Assembly (NCBI RefSeq): GCF_002814095.1
Contig: NZ_CP021916.1
Span: 62,001 to 126,000 of the forward strand
Reading direction: 5' to 3'
Length of the DNA: 64,000 nt
Source: Sagittula sp. P11
GTDB taxonomy: Bacteria > Pseudomonadota > Alphaproteobacteria > Rhodobacterales > Rhodobacteraceae
The position numbers and the translations under genes are program-made. Of the stretch, positions 61,566 to 64,000 are shown piece after piece. Position 1 is the first letter of the stretch; the number at the start of each line of letters is the position of its first letter. The notes beneath the pieces were generated by a model, which was not told where the DNA came from, searched no databases, and saw nothing but the letters and a program-made list of their open reading frames with translations.

Positions 61566-62642
61566 TCACCGCCGCCCCAGCCTTCCCAACCGGGCCAGTT
61601 GAGCCAGCATTTGAGACCCTGCCCCAGGTGACCCAGTGCCACTTGCCTGTCCGGTCTGCCCCATGCCTTGCCGCACTGGCATCTGCTGCACACCAAAGAA
61701 CTGCCGCGCTCTAAGGGCGGCATATTCCGCGCCACTGGCACCGCCGATCAGATAGCGATTGTAGGCCTGCTGGCTGCCCATTGCGGCGCGGGCAAAGCTG
61801 TAGCCGCCGCCGAGACCACCGGAGAGGGCGGGCATCATGATGTTTCCGGAGATCGCGCGGACGATGAAGGGCGTGGCGATGATGAAGCCCTTGGCCATGA
61901 GCACCATCATGAAGAAGGGAATGAGCGCGCCGATGTTTGAGGCGCCTTCAGGATCGCCAAGCTCGCCGATGAGTGCGGAGGAAACGCCGGTGATCGTTGC
62001 GAACACGCCGGCGACGACGATGGGGTAGAGCGCAAAGGAAACCAGCGCCGACAGCCAGCGCGCGAAGTAGTCTTTGGTCACCTCGAAGAGTGTCAGGAAT
62101 ATCATGACCGGCGCGATCCCGATCAGAAGCGCGATCATCAAACGCGAGGCCACGAGAATGAAGGCGGCCAGCCCGCCGAGGATGGAAAGCAGCAGCACCC
62201 CGACAATGTCGAGCATGGCCCCTGCCATCCAGTTCAACTCGGAACCAGCGGCATTCAAATAGTCCCCCAACTCGGCGATCAACCGGTCGAATTCTTCGGC
62301 GAAGGTACCAGAAGGGCCGGGAGTCCCACCACCGACCGAGGCCACGAGCGCCCCTGCAATGCTGTCGATCCCGGCAAGGATGGCGGATGAGAGCGCGTTG
62401 AACTGCACCCAGTTAGTCGCGAATATCCCGATCAGTCCGATCTTGACCGCGAGCCAGAATGCCGTGCGCCCGTCCATCGCCTTGTACTGGTAGATCATGT
62501 TGAGGAACACAAGGATCACCACCAATGTTGTTCCCAGCACCAGAAGCGTGCCGACAGTAGCTGCAACGGAACCGAACTGGGTTTCCGCCGCGGTGTCGAG
62601 ATAGCCTTGGGAGGTTTCAACGAAATATGTGACGACGCTCAT
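61566..62642 (-). CDS. virB6: VirB6/TrbL-type inner membrane channel protein
   Basis: A 358-aa polytopic membrane protein of the type IV secretion channel. At least five hydrophobic helices are seen (for example LLVLGTTLVVILVFLNMIYQ, FWLAVKIGLIGIFATNW, AMLDIVGVLLLSILGGLAAFILVA, LLIGIAPVMIFLTLF, ALIPFFMMVLMAKGFIIATPFIV), with a large loop after the second. The C-terminal tail is Gly/Gln-rich. It lies downstream of the two small genes and virB11 on the same strand and appears to be the last gene of the virB operon before the island. Confidence 0.9.
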   Translation of the reverse strand: MSVVTYFVETSQGYLDTAAETQFGSVAATVGTLLVLGTTLVVILVFLNMIYQYKAMDGRTAFWLAVKIGLIGIFATNWVQFNALSSAILAGIDSIAGALVASVGGGTPGPSGTFAEEFDRLIAELGDYLNAAGSELNWMAGAMLDIVGVLLLSILGGLAAFILVASRLMIALLIGIAPVMIFLTLFEVTKDYFARWLSALVSFALYPIVVAGVFATITGVSSALIGELGDPEGASNIGALIPFFMMVLMAKGFIIATPFIVRAISGNIMMPALSGGLGGGYSFARAAMGSQQAYNRYLIGGASGAEYAALRARQFFGVQQMPVRQGMGQTGQASGTGSPGAGSQMLAQLARLGRLGRR

Positions 62643-62654
62643 CGGGGATCAGCC

Positions 62655-63068
62655 TTACCAATTGCCCGCAGCGTCGCAGATGGCTTTGGCCTCGAGGCGA
62701 ACGTCGTTGGCGCGTCGATTGTAGGTTTCGGAAGCTTCCAGCATTTCCCAGCGTTCGCCACTGGCGTGGCGCTCACGAAACACCGCCTCAGCTGCGTCCC
62801 AAGATGGGAACCGGGTCTCGCAATCGCAGCTGCCGGACCCGACAATCCGCTCGAGGTTTTGGGCGCGATAGATGTCCTGGACCAATACGCGCTGATAGGC
62901 TTGGCGCAGGGGGATTCCTTGCATCCAGCTGGGCTCAGCGGGCCGGTCCGGACAGACGTTGAAGCTGCGATCGAGCGTCGGCACTAGATTGCGCTCGGCG
63001 AAGGCGGGGACAGCCAGTAGGCTCAGGGCCACTCCGGTCAAAGCAACGCTTAGCCGTGCCAGCCTCAT
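62655..63068 (-). CDS. Secreted small protein of the virB operon
   Basis: A 137-aa protein with a clear signal peptide (MRLARLSVALTGVALSLLAVPAFA, cleavage after AFA). The mature part has four cysteines (NVCPDRP, GSCDCET, KAICDAAGNW) that may form disulfides in the periplasm. The family is not recognised. Position in the virB operon suggests a periplasmic assembly or pilus-associated role. Its start overlaps the stop of the upstream gene by four bases. Confidence 0.7.
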   Translation of the reverse strand: MRLARLSVALTGVALSLLAVPAFAERNLVPTLDRSFNVCPDRPAEPSWMQGIPLRQAYQRVLVQDIYRAQNLERIVGSGSCDCETRFPSWDAAEAVFRERHASGERWEMLEASETYNRRANDVRLEAKAICDAAGNW

Positions 63069-63259
63069 GCCGTGGCTCCGATGGTGGTCGTTTCGCGTTT
63101 CAGGAAGACCGTGTGCCCAACATTCGCGAATTCCGAGGAGCTGATCGACACCACCTCCCAGCCTTCCGCACCTTTGGCATTCAGGCTGGCTTGCATGTCG
63201 GCAAGGCTGGTTTTGCGGGTCATGGGAAAGGACAGGATAACGTATTCAAAGGTCTTCAT
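63065..63259 (-). CDS. DUF4177-like small protein
   Basis: A 64-aa protein, MKTFEYVILSF and LNAKGAEGWEVVSISSS, then VFLKRE, matching the DUF4177 pattern (FEY...LN..G.EGWE.V). It is placed between virB11 and the secreted protein with four-base overlaps on both sides. Function unknown. Confidence 0.75.
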   Translation of the reverse strand: MKTFEYVILSFPMTRKTSLADMQASLNAKGAEGWEVVSISSSEFANVGHTVFLKRETTTIGATA

Positions 63260-64000
63260 GGGGAAGCTCCAATCTCAGTTGCGCCAGGCAGGTAGAATTC
63301 GGTGATGCCGCGTTTGCCGTCATGGCGACCGGCCTGGATGATCACATCGATGGAATTCTCGATGTATTGGATCATGTCCGCATAGGTCATCGGAATCTCG
63401 GTCTTGAGCGCCGCGATCGCCAGTCGCTGTACGGCGAGTTGCGGGGTTTCGGCATGGAGGGTTGTCATGGATCCGCCATGGCCGGTGTTGATCGCCTCGA
63501 GGAAGGTCATGGCCTCCTTGCCGCGCACCTCACCCAGGATGATCCGGTCGGGGCGCATGCGCAGCGTGGCGGTGAGAAGCACATCGGCGGTCTGGAATTC
63601 TGCGTCGCGATTGGCGATGAGGGTCACGGCATTTGGCTGGGTCGGCAGAAGCTCGGCGGCTTCTTCGATGGTCACGATGCGTTCCTCGGCCGGTACGTGA
63701 GAGAGGATCTTGCGTGCGGCTACGGTCTTGCCGGTGGAGGTGCCACCCGAGACGATCATGTTGAGTTTGTTCTCGACGCAGAAGGCGAGCGCATCATCGA
63801 TCAAACCCGCGGCCACCACGGCGCGCAAGGCGCGCTTTTTTTCGACGCGCAGGTCTTCGAGCTTGCGTTCCTTGCCGTAGAGGAAATCGAGCGCAATGCC
63901 CTCGAGTGGCAGGCTTGAGAAGAACCGCAGGCTGATCGACATGGCCGAGAGCACGGCGGGCGGGGTGATGACCTGTGCGCGGATCGGGCGCCCCTTATAG
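63256..64000 (-). CDS. virB11: VirB11-type secretion ATPase, partial
   Basis: The C-terminal 247 residues of a VirB11 hexameric ATPase; the start lies beyond the window. Visible: Walker A SGGTSTGKTVAA, the Asp box-like RIVTIEEAAEL, Walker B region PDRIILGEVRGKEAMTFL and the His box INTGHGGSMTTLHA. It powers pilus assembly and substrate transfer. It is the first visible gene of a leftward virB operon with virB6. Confidence 0.95.
   Translation of the reverse strand, partial: YKGRPIRAQVITPPAVLSAMSISLRFFSSLPLEGIALDFLYGKERKLEDLRVEKKRALRAVVAAGLIDDALAFCVENKLNMIVSGGTSTGKTVAARKILSHVPAEERIVTIEEAAELLPTQPNAVTLIANRDAEFQTADVLLTATLRMRPDRIILGEVRGKEAMTFLEAINTGHGGSMTTLHAETPQLAVQRLAIAALKTEIPMTYADMIQYIENSIDVIIQAGRHDGKRGITEFYLPGATEIGASP

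Overview
The window is a 64 kb stretch of a GC-rich alphaproteobacterial conjugative repABC plasmid. A Rhodobacteraceae (Roseobacter/Paracoccus-like) host is most likely, because the replication operon is of the repABC type and the backbone is a set of small DUF proteins (DUF3768, DUF736, DUF2493, DUF6878-like, DUF6915-like), ArdC and a methylase-helicase that I associate with plasmids of that group. This host assignment is an inference from gene content. No rRNA, tRNA or CRISPR array was seen.

Layout. 0.3-4.0 kb: repA-repB-repC with two perfect 16-bp parS-type palindromes just after repC. 4.1-5.1 kb: a decayed Fic gene. 5.4-28.7 kb: plasmid backbone broken twice by three-recombinase elements. 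A 6.5 kb element (6628-13158) splits an ardC gene and carries a second, intact ardC. A 3.9 kb RIT-type element (20486-24340) with perfect 28-bp inverted repeats splits a methyltransferase/strawberry-notch helicase gene. Between them lie DUF3768, a large ParB-like protein, two unknowns and a RelB/ParE-type toxin-antitoxin pair. 28.8-32.3 kb: an AAA ATPase/subtilase pair resembling IetAS. 33.0-35.2 kb: a DUF2493 gene and a hairpin-crowded stretch that is a candidate oriT. 35.2-40.1 kb: mobilisation protein, VirD2-type relaxase and VirD4/TraG coupling protein. 40.1-61.4 kb: an accessory defence-like island. 61.6-64 kb: the end of a type IV secretion operon (virB6, two small genes, virB11) read leftwards.

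The island is the most interesting part. A WYL regulator diverges from a co-directional series: SbcD-like nuclease, SbcC-like ATPase, a small zinc-finger protein, a membrane-anchored TerB-N/TerB/TerB-C protein, a BrxD-like ATPase, a BrxHI/Lhr-like helicase, an ABC-type ATPase with an unusual Walker A, and a CoiA-like nuclease. This looks like an anti-phage or anti-plasmid system that borrows two BREX components but lacks PglZ, PglX and BrxC. In this copy sbcC is broken by three insertion sequences (one of them nested in another) and the CoiA-like gene is cut by an IS66 element, so the locus is partly inactivated here. Removing each IS with one target duplication restores the reading frame in every case.

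How it fits together: repABC and the extra ParB-like protein maintain the plasmid, relaxase/T4CP/VirB transfer it, ArdC and the methylase-helicase probably protect incoming DNA, and IetAS, the TA pair and the island add competition or defence functions in gaps between backbone modules.
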